From Acanthornis magna (taxonomy: Eukaryota > Chordata > Aves > Passeriformes > Acanthizidae), in contig JAWUZG010000173.1 in NCBI GenBank assembly GCA_036785705.1, forward strand, positions 5,007,001 through 5,071,000: a stretch of 64,000 nt of DNA, written 5' to 3'. The number at the start of each line of letters is the position of its first letter. Position 1 is the stretch's first letter. Shown here one piece after another: positions 26,406 to 36,110 of the stretch. The notes under the pieces were generated by a model. The model did not search any database, was not told the DNA's origin, and saw nothing but the letters and a program-made list of their open reading frames with translations. The position numbers were made by a program, and so were the translations under genes.

Positions 26406-28499
26406 GATAAGCTGTTCAGTGAGAGCAAGTAAAATAAATTGGGAAAAGGTTCTTTGCTTTATGAAGTCATTTTAAGGGAGGTAATGGAACAGCTGTTGCA
26501 TAGATAAAACACACATGTCCCTCCAGAAATGCAGTTGGGCAGAGCCTTGCTGCACAGCACGACTCGTGGTCATCGCCCAACAGCTTCTCTGGCTGAACAG
26601 ACCACTAGCCCGAGCGCTAACCTCGCAATGACTCCCCAAATCCCTCTGGCCCCTTAAAGGGAAAAACAGCTTCATTAGTTCCTCACATAAACAGCCAGAA
26701 CATAAACACAACATGCTCCATTAAAATGGTCAAATTAAGCAAGTGGAGAACCTTTCCTGTATCGTGTCAGTTTTAGTGGTTTCATTTTAGATTTTGTTTT
26801 CCCTTTTTTTTCTTCCTGGTTTTGGTTTACATGCTTTCATTTTCAAGGCATGTACGTGGATACTTGGAAAGAATTAACTTTATTTTATATAGCTTATTGC
26901 CCTGTGCTTTAAGGAATTTTTTCTTTCTCCTGCCTGAATTTTAAAATGAGCATCTGGAAAATAAAATTGGTGTGTCAGATATTGTACATATAAATTATTG
27001 GTGGTCTTGAATGTTTATGGTGACAGAGTCACATCAAGACTGATCCTTTTCTGTGTTATCTACTTGAAAATATTCTCCCTCTCCATTGATTTCACTGCGT
27101 AAAACACGGTGAAAAGTACAGTAGATCGTTTAGGTTCTTTCTAGCACTTTAGATTTTGTCATCCAAGTGTCTGAATATATTTTAGGTAAAACATAATGAC
27201 CGCAGTATGATCCTTCATAGACCTGGTTCTGCTCTGAATCTTTGGCAGATTTCTATTTTCTTGCTGTTTTTATAAGAAGCTCCATTTTCATGTTTATGTG
27301 TGTGTACAAATATACAGCATGATGAAGATTGTAAGGGTAAAAGACAGAAAAGGGAGATGCTGTGTCGATGACCGCACATCCATTGCTTAATAAAACTTTC
27401 CTTTTTTAACTTACTTTCATCTATTCATTTTTTTCATCTTCTTTATTTATTCCCACTGTGTCCTTACTGTAGCTTTTGTCCTTTCCACTTTGAACTAGGA
27501 TTTCAAGAGATATTTACAAATAAAAATCTCTACAGGACAATTTATTCTTCTTAAACTGTAAGTTCTACTTCAAACGTCACCATTTTATTCATACTTGTCA
27601 GAATTATCTTCTCATGACCTTTTTTAAAACAAAAATGCATTTTCTTTTTTGACTCTCTTGTCCCACTCACTCATACTCCATTGAAAAATGTTTTTGGTTT
27701 TTTATTTTTTTCTTTCTTTGTTCTCCCTTTAATCTTTGATGTGTAAACTTTTTTGAAAGTTGTTTTCAAATTATTATAAAGGGGAGAAATTTTCTCTTTC
27801 AAAAAATATTTTTTTTTAATTTTTTAAGATTTATCCTTAACGAAGAATTTAAGTTAGAAAAAGGATGCAAAAGAAAAATAAACACATTAATTGATTTGAG
27901 TTAATTATAATTTTAATTTAGACATTATATTCTGTGTTTCCTATTTGAAGGGGGGAAAAGTCAAGGTGTGGAATACCTGTAAGAAAGGAATGGAAACGTT
28001 TCTGACAGTCATAATAATAGCAATTACAATAACAATAACAAAGCCAACAACAATAACAGTATTATATGCATTAAAAACTTTATTCAACAATTATTTATTG
28101 AAAATTCTTAAAAGGTTAAACATTTAACCTACAAATAAAATGTGTTATCTAGCACAATGCAGTTATGGTACAAGGATTTATCTTCATATAACATCTAAGT
28201 TAAAAAATAATTACAGAGCACTTCCTATTAAAAAGTTATATTCATTCTTATCCAAAGTTTATCAATAAATTAAGCTGAATATATATTATGGTCCATTAAC
28301 TGAAAAGAAATGAGCTTTACTGTTTCTGTTCATGTCACAAAAATACCTTTCTTTCAATGTATTGGAAAGTTCTGTGTAGAACTAAAATAATTCTTGCATT
28401 GAAACATGATGTGAGCAAAAGTTAGGAAATCAAAGTATGGCTGACATGACCTTAGGGGTGATCCTTGCCTGCTCACAATGAGACACAGCTTTCTCTGAA
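26406..28499. other. Unique DNA; a more GC-rich patch then A/T-rich sequence
   Basis: About 26460-26740 is visibly less AT-rich than its surroundings and has no repeat signature, so it is a candidate conserved noncoding element (see findings). After it come T-rich sequence (about 27620-27830) and a degenerate AAC/AAT patch (28010-28060). No gene recognised. Confidence 0.5.
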
Positions 28500-29470
28500 G
28501 AAGATGTTTGGAACACGAAGGACAGACCTTGTTGTCATCCATGATGGAGTGACTACACCAGTGGGCAAGGGGAGGGCTACAGCTGTAATCCATATGGAAT
28601 TCTGCAGTGTCTTTGGGACAGGGTGCCCCACACCCTCGTTCTCTCTAAACTGGGAGAAGAATATACAGATACACAGATTTGGTGGATGGAGAGATTGTTG
28701 GATGAGCAGTTGGACGGATAGTCATGTCCGGAGGAAAGCGGTCAATGGCTCAATGTCCAGATGGAGGTCAAGGGAGAAAGGTGCTCCTTTGGGTGCTCTG
28801 TTGGGATCAGCACTGTTTAACATCTTCATTAAAGCTATAAACAAAGGGATTGAGAGCACCCTCAGCAAGTTTGCACATGACACCCAGATGAGTTGACACA
28901 CCCGAAGGTGGGGATGTGATCCAGGGGCACCTGGACAAGCTAGAGAAGTTGCCCATGGGGATCTCATGAGGTTTCACAAGACCAAACACAAGGTGGTGCT
29001 CCTGGGTCAGGGCATGGATCCAGGCTGAAGTATGAACAATAGCCTTGCCCAGAAGGGCTTAGGGGTGCTGTGGGTGAGAGGCTGGACATGCCCCGGCCAT
29101 GGCACTCACAGCCCAGAGAGCCAAATGTGTCCTGGGCTGCATCCAGAGCCCCGTGGGCAGCAGGGGAGGGAGGGGATTCTGCCCCTCTGCTCCGCTCTGC
29201 TGAGACCCACCTGGAGCACTGCATCAGCTCTGGGGTCCCTGCATGGGAAGGACATCAAACTGTTGGAGCAAGTCCAGAGGAAGCCACAGAGAGGATTGAA
29301 GGGCTGGAGCCCCTCTGCCATGAGAAAAGGCTGAGAATTTTCATCATTCAGAAAAGAAGGTTTTGGGGAGAACTTACAACAATACTCAAGTACATAAAGC
29401 AGGCTTACAGGCAAGATGGTGAAAAATTGTTAGTATGGCCTGTTGAAACAGGGCAAGGGGTAAAGATTTA
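28500..29470 (+). mobile_element. CR1 LINE, internal fragment lacking its 3' end
   Basis: Sense-strand CR1 running from the reverse-transcriptase domain (gacagaccttgttgtcatcc near 28520) through tgtttaacatcttcatt, aagtttgcacatgacaccca, ttctgcccctctgctccgct and ggaaggacatcaaactgttg to gggcaaggggtaaagattt. It stops there, before the usual terminal 250 bases or so, at an A15 run. CR1 copies are normally truncated at the 5' end and keep the 3' end, so this copy has lost its tail after insertion or by rearrangement. Confidence 0.93.
28516..28896 (+). pseudogene. CR1 ORF2 reverse-transcriptase remnant
   Basis: This frame reads as the palm region of CR1 reverse transcriptase, which copies the LINE RNA at the target site. 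Recognisable blocks are DLVVIHDGV, VNGSMSRWRS, SALFNIFI and STLSKFAHDTQMS. Two catalytic positions are lost. Motif A, normally of the form DFxxAFD, reads EFCSVFG. The FADD motif reads FAHD. The frame is open for about 127 codons, then a TGA ends it where the family continues. There is no start codon context, endonuclease domain or C-terminus, so it is non-functional. The open frame is more likely chance than selection. Confidence 0.88.
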
Positions 29471-29516
29471 AAAAAAAAAAAAAAGAACTCTGTCCATGGT
29501 ACACCTATGGACAGAG
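29470..29516. repeat. A15 run followed by perfect 10-base inverted repeat
   Basis: Directly after the broken CR1 there is an A15 run (29470-29484). A hairpin with arms CTCTGTCCAT (29488-29497) and ATGGACAGAG (29507-29516) follows, with a nine-base loop. The arms are perfectly complementary. Confidence 0.9.
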
Positions 29517-30481
29517 GTCTCTCTTCTATCAAGTTTTCCACCTGTCTTCCTCTGTCTCACCTGGTGTTCTCATAGAAATATTAATTTATTGTAATTTTAT
29601 AACATCAGTGAAGTACCTGAAAGAAAAGGATAGTTGCCGTAGGTACCTGTCTAAAATTGTGTTTCTGTTATTAGTGCTAGAGGGAACTCTATCATTCTCC
29701 TGAGGAAAGAAAGATGATTAAGGACCTCATGCAAGTGTCAAAATTTAGCTAAAATAAGCCTGGGCCTTTGTCAAACCATATCAATAAATCACAATTAAGC
29801 AAATGTGCACTTTCAAAAGACATGATGCAAACACACATGCTGTTCATCAAATCTCGTTTGTTTCCATAGTAATTTTCTAGGATATGAAATCTCTGCATAG
29901 TTGTAATCTCTTGAATATAGAGCTGAGTGAGATTATATATCGTGATTTCCCTTTACTTCATTTTTGCCTTTGCAAATAAGGTGTTCTTAATGTATGTTGC
30001 AGAAGGTCTTCCATCCCTGTTGTGATTGATGGCTAGCAAACTGCTGGGGACAATTCCATTTGGTGGGTAAAAAACACTATCTCGTTTATCTTTATATCAT
30101 ATCTGCTGCAAATTAAACTAAAAACATAGAGTTTGCACACTAAAATTGTTACACTGTGGAGCAATGTGCCTATAAAACAGCATGTTAACAAGCACGACAT
30201 GATAAATGAAATGCAATAAACTTCTGTAATTTCAGATTCTCCCAGAGGCAGATGATGAGGCTATCACCTGTTGAGCTTTGCTTGGTGACAGTATAAGAGC
30301 ATCTCCAAGAAAGTACTGGCTGGGCCAGCTTTATAGGAAGTGAGTGGCTACTAGTGCACACTCGGTTAACTTCACACATGCTGCATCTGAGATAAGAGTC
30401 GTAATTCAAGCAACCAAATGCAGAGGCAGGGGTGCTTTGCTTGCTGGATTACTGGTGCTCCTGAACTGGAGTGTCCTGTTT

Positions 30482-30500
30482 TCTTCAGTAGATGGCAGCA
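30482..30500 (+). promoter_or_regulatory. CTCF-like core motif (weak)
   Basis: The sequence tcttcagtagatggcagca resembles the CTCF core (CCASYAGRKGGCAG type) at most core positions. A single match of this length is expected by chance in a window this size. Confidence 0.25.
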
Positions 30501-30694
30501 GTACTGATGCATGATAAAAGCTGGGTTCCAAAAGCATTTTGTAAAATAAAGCTGGGTTTTTTTTTCCTTTCCCCCCTGCCCCATACTATCACTGTCATAA
30601 CTGATCATAACACCTGAGTTTCTACGAGTCAGGTGTTAAACAACATCCCCAGCTTCAATAGCAACATGATTCACAGGTGTGCAATTTTGTCTAA

Positions 30695-30738
30695 AAACAA
30701 ACAAACAAACAAACAAACAAACAAACAAACAAACAAAC
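30695..30738. repeat. (AAAC)11 microsatellite
   Basis: Eleven perfect AAAC units. Confidence 0.97.
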
Positions 30739-31662
30739 CAAAATGAATAACATTAATCAAAACCTCAAGGAAAGTGAACCAAAAAAGCCCCACCTGTCTT
30801 ACTGATCAAAGCTGCTTTATTTTTATGTGCCAGTAAACATTTATTAGCATTAACTCTCAAGCCATGCATGTAGATATATTTTTCCTCATAAGGTGTCCCA
30901 GGGAACTACCCAAAAGGTTTTTCACCAACATTATGACTCTCTTCAGAAAGATATAGGTAGAGCACAGGTTTGGGGAAGGGAAAGAAGCAAAGAATGTCTC
31001 AATGATTTATTTGTCCTTCATAAAATGTGTCTGTTTCCTACCACACAACTGAACACTATTTTAATTCAAATGTGCATATTTCAACTGACTATTTTAAAAG
31101 CATCAGAAATATTAAATTAGTCCCTTCAGAGTCCCTGAGTTTTTATTTTTGAAGGAGGGGGAGAAAAAAGAGAAGTATAAGGACACTCAAAAGGGAATCA
31201 TAAAACTGAAGTCTCAGGTGCAAGAAACCTGGTTTCAAATTCCTGTACCTGGTTCAGACTGGAAAAAGGTATCTGCTTCTCCTTCTGTGAGTGCTCTAGC
31301 CCCAGGGCTATGAGAACACAGTTGTGTATTCAGTCTGGTCCAGTAAATATTTCATTACTTATACATAGAGGTTGAATGCAGGGAGTGTATCATGCACCTT
31401 AGATGCAAGTGAAAAGCAAAGGGAGGGTCCCCACATGAAAAGCCTGAAAATTAGAACCTTCAATATGTAACTTCTGTATTCCCTAAAAATATCCTGAGGC
31501 ACTCAGAGTCTCGTGAATGTAAAATTTCTGCCCTTTGCATGCATCACAAGAAATAGGATAGTAGATGTCTAAAACAAAACTTCCATGTTTCTCAGGGGAA
31601 AACAATGACTAAAATGAACAAGAGATAACATTTAGCAATTTAATGGACAGATTACATTCTGC

Positions 31663-31682
31663 TTTTTTTTTTTTTTTTTTTT
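31663..31682. repeat. T20 homopolymer
   Basis: Twenty consecutive T residues, with no retroelement recognised on either side. Confidence 0.95.
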
Positions 31683-32983
31683 AATTTAAAATACTCTCTA
31701 CTAGTATTTACTTATATGGTACACTTGTGGATCTCTGAGATAGGTGTAAAAAAACAACTATTACTCTAGAATAACAAAGCTCAGATGTGTATAATGAGAA
31801 AAGTTAAATAGTCCAGAGGTTTAAATGCCATGGAACACCTTGAACATTACTGAAAATGTTCCTGAAATTTTCATTTGGGTTTATTTATCTCAGCATTTAT
31901 TTCACCAGGCCTTGGGTGTTGCAAGTGCTTTTGTCTTTCTTTGCTATACTGCACATGGTTGGTTTGTGTCTAAAGTAATCTTACAGCTTACATTAATGAA
32001 AACTTTTAACAAAATTTGTTTTAGGATTTAATTATCATAACTCCTGGCCTAATTAAAAAGAAGTGGAGTCGCCTTGGTGACAGCATATAAACATAACTGT
32101 TCCCTTCAAACAACTATAGGTAAGGACAGAGGAAAAAAAATCATCTTAACATCTCATATTGATTGCTGGGTCAATGCTGTTCTTGAAACTGTAAAATATG
32201 AATGAGCAGCCTTTGAACAGAGTAAGATACTAGATGCCTTTGATCAAATCTGGAATGCATTTCTGCACTGCTACTCACTAAAAAGAACAAATAGAGGATA
32301 ACCCTCAGATGATCAACCCTGGATCCACAAGGTCTTCTTCTGTGTAGCTCAAAAACTAAATATATATTGACCAAATGACAGGTTTCAGAAGATTGGGTTT
32401 GTTTGTGAGACATTCAAGGAAGTAAACAATAAGTTTTATTTAGATCATTCCAAAAGGGCTGATTTACAATTAATGGGATTAAATTAAGCAGGGAAATTTG
32501 TAGGCTGGACATCGGTCTACATATATTTAATTGCAGAGAGGCCTGTCGAACTTGTGAAAGATTCTGTAAGAAGAAACAGAGGCAGTCACATTGTTTCCAG
32601 AAAACTGGATGTGATAAGATGTTGATGAATACAATAGGCTTATAGGGTATGGTAGAGAGAGGAAATCCTTAGAGAAAATGGAATTTTCAGTTTTAGATAA
32701 TAATATTAAAAATAAATAAACACAGAGAAAACAAAACAGAAATTTTAGCTGTGACACCTCAGAAAAATTTGTGTATCTTGGGACTCCACTTGCCCTTTTA
32801 AGTTTTTAACGATGTATATTTAATGTTGTATATGTTTAACTCTTCTCATTCTGTGACACCATGAAGACAGTATGGAATACAAACAATTAAGCTGTGACTC
32901 AGTAGAAGTGGAAATACTGATGTGACCAGTTCATGAAGATGCATAGAGGCATAAAGCCTGTGAATTACAGCCATGGCTCTACA

Positions 32984-33270
32984 TTTCCCTTTTTGTTTGT
33001 TTGTTTGTTGTTTTTTGTTTTGGGGGTTTTTTTGGTGTGTTTTTTTTTTCTTACCCCCTCTCTGGATTTTCTTTTTTTTTTTTTTTTAATTTTTTGTTTG
33101 GTTTTGGTGGTTTTGTTTTTGTTTGGTTCTGTTTTTCTTTCTTTTTCTTTTTCTTTTTCTTTTTCTTTTTCTTTTTCTTTTTCTTTTTCTTTTTCTTTTT
33201 CTTCTTTTTCTTTTTCGTTTTCTTTTTCGTTTTTTGTTGGTTGGTTTGTTGGTTGGGTGGGACTTTTTAA
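32984..33270. repeat. T/G-rich tract with (TTTTTC)n core
   Basis: A T/G-rich low-complexity stretch (TTTG, GTTTT, GGGGGTTT words) leads into an 85-base pure pyrimidine run (33132-33216) of about 13 TTTTTC units, then TTGGTTGG-like sequence. Phe-rich and Lys/Glu-rich open frames across it are artefacts. Confidence 0.95.
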
Positions 33271-36009
33271 ATAAAAGTTTTGAACTGTCTTTAATGCAGC
33301 TCTTTTTTTTCTTTTGTTCTTCTGTTCTTTGGTTAACTTTACTTTGCTCTTGTGGGTTCTGAATTCCACAATATCAGTTTTCCCTGAGAAGGACTGGAAA
33401 GGAGGAGAAAGCCTACAATGGCTCCTCCAAATCCCGAATTTTCCACTGGGAGGAACATGCTGCTGATGGTCAGTGTTTCCTTTACTCTGATCATCTTGGA
33501 TCCACTTGCTGCAAATTATATGTATTTCACACAATTAACAATGACAGCATTCCAGAAAGGTTAGGAAAAGTGAAGAGTGTGAGATCATTAGGATGGACAT
33601 ATTGCTGCTAGACTTCAAAAGTATTTAGGTCTAGTAGTATTTCTGTCTGTTGTTTACATTACTAAATCTCTTTTGGGGAAAGTCCACACAAGCTCAGGGA
33701 GTTATTTTTAGCCAAGTAAGTCTCCCTGAAACATCTGAAAGGTGCAGGCAGGGGGATCTTCTCTCATTTTGGAAATGGAGATCAATTTAACCCATTTAGA
33801 ATGAGCAGGAGCCAGTTTAATACATTTGAAACACCAGAAATTATGAGAGAGAGTCAGAATTAATGTCCACTGTATTTTTTTCATCTGATTGTAAAATTCA
33901 CAGCAAGAGAATGGTAAAGGAGTATTAGCTGTCGTTTTAAGATTCCTTCCAAAAAAATATTTGTGTATCTTTGTGATAATTTGTGATTCCTTCCCAGTCT
34001 TTCCCAACCTGTTAAATTAGGAGGTCAGGCAACAGTGGGTCTCTAAGTGAACCTGAGTCTGTCCTAGTTTGCCCTCAAAGGAGGAAGCCTGGGTTCCTAT
34101 CTCTATCACCAGGAATAAGTTTAAGCAATGTCTCACCGCCTGTGATTACTTTGAGAGATCATTGATTTAAAAGTAAGATTTTAATGAATTTTTTTTAATG
34201 ATTCTGGACTAGGAAAAACACTTTATCTGACTATTATTTTGAAGAGAAATATAGCCTGCAGCAGAGTTCTAAACCACACTTCTTTTGTATTTCTGTGCAC
34301 AAAGAAATTTACATTCTCCTCTTGGCAAGGCAAGAAACCAGACAGATTGATAGGAAAACAGGTTTTCTGGCTGAGTGTTAAAGATGTTTCTTTGATTTGT
34401 GCAGAACAGCATGAAGACAACACAAGATAAGTAACGCAACAATACAGGAGAAGGAAAATGCAATTTCAAGGTGCTCAAAAACCCGACTTTGGAGCTCACA
34501 CAGGATCACCCTCAGTGGATATTCATGCTATATTTTAATTCCCTTAAAAGAGTTTTGTCCTTGAAAGAAAACGGGAAGCAAGGGGAAAACAACTAACAAA
34601 TCTATAGTCAGACCAAAATTACAGAATGGTCCTCCCATTTGGTCTTTTTCAGATCTGAAAACAATGATTGTTTCTTTTGATTTGGTAGCTATTCATCTAA
34701 CAGAATGGTGCAATATTACCCAGGAGAGATCACTTCTTCAATGTGAGCTAGACAACTGGGCTCCTTCTGTAGCCAGCTGAGGGGGATTGGTGCCTCCGGA
34801 GAGCAATTAAGCTCATTTAATGATGGGTGTTTAAAAAGGAGATCTACAGAAAGCGATACGTCTTAGCTATATTTCTCCATTAACTATGGACAGTCTAAGG
34901 GAACAGCTTAAATTGGACACTTAACTTCGAGACAGCTCAAAGTAGAGGTGAGTCCCAGGTCTTGGCACTGTGCAATATAAGCCCTCATCACTCACAATGA
35001 TTATGTTCAGCTGCACGCAAGAATTTGTGGGTGACTATATTTCCCTCTGTGCATCATCCTTCCCCCCAAACGTATGTGTTTCAAGGACCTGTCCCGCTGA
35101 ACTCACCAGGACTTTTCAATTAATTGCATTATTGCATAATTCAAAGCTCTTACAAAGTTGTGGATAAAGAGTATTTTGGTCAAACCCCAGTGCCAGAAAT
35201 AAAATTTTGCCTTACAAGTTACAGCTTTTTATCATGTGTTCTTGGTATTCTTTTCTCACCTTTTAGTCAATAGCAGTATTTAAAAGCCTTTGCTCAGAGT
35301 ATTCAGGAAGAAAATATTCAATATAAGCACAGAATTCAGGTTCCCTACTCAGTGAAGAGGGACATAAGAAAATACTTGAAAAATAGTGCAGGTAACAGAG
35401 TGCTGCGAACTGCTTAGACTGCAAAACTCTAAATTATTTTTCTTGGCATGTCTAACCAAAATCTTAGCCAACAGAGAACATGTACTGATAAAGTCAATGA
35501 CAGAGCTTGAAATGGAAACAACGGAAAACACAGAAACAATTACTGCCCAACTGTCTTTGTTTAAGCTGCCATTTACTTATGAGCACTTGGATCTTATTAT
35601 TTCTGCCAAATTTGTATTTTACTGAAGTCGGGAAAACAAGACAAAATAGATCTCTGTTCTTGCATTTGAGACAGCTGGGCTCTAGTGAAGGTGACTCGGA
35701 GTTCCCAAGCAAGTAAGAATCAGTGTTCACATAGAAACTGCTTTCATTGTTAGAATGTTAGGAGTTGTGCATTCATTTCCTGAAGGGAGAAGGGAAATAA
35801 GCTTTGTATAATTACTTAGGGATGTGGATCTGTGATTGTGCTGCAATGTTGAATTGGAAATTAATTTCTTGCCATGCAAATCAATTTGTTCATTGGAATG
35901 ATCTCCAAATTTTTGCTAGACTCAAAGCCGTTTGAGACTTTGATTTCCTCAAGGAATGCTTAAACAACCATCCTACTGAATGTGTGGAGGATGATGCACT
36001 CATAAAATT
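33271..36009. other. Unique DNA, no gene recognised
   Basis: No exon or repeat family recognised. Two segments look like candidate conserved noncoding elements: about 34730-34950 (homeodomain-type TTAA/TAAT sites) and about 35820-35960 (an octamer ATGCAAAT). Confidence 0.5.
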
Positions 36010-36110
36010 GTGCAATAATTTAGGTTGAAAGTGACCTCTGGAGGTCATCTATTGTGACGCTTGCTCAGAGGTGTTATGGAGAATCAACTTCAAAGTTAGA
36101 GCTTAGGTAG
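36010..36110 (-). mobile_element. CR1 3' end, minus strand
   Basis: The complement of a CR1 3' end is clear: aataatttaggttgaaagtg, acctctggaggtcatctatt, gcttgctcagaggtg and caacttcaaagttagagctt. Only about 100 bases remain. The terminal octamers are eroded. Confidence 0.85.

Larger units (their letters stand above)
29517..32983. other. Unique AT-rich DNA with simple repeats
   Basis: No gene recognised. The interval contains an (AAAC)11 microsatellite (30695-30738), a T20 run (31663-31682) and a CTCF-like sequence at 30482-30500, each listed or discussed separately. Confidence 0.55.

Noticed and set aside
32933..33534. Several long Phe-rich or Lys/Glu-rich frames
   Set aside because: They lie on the T/G-rich and TTTTTC low-complexity tract.
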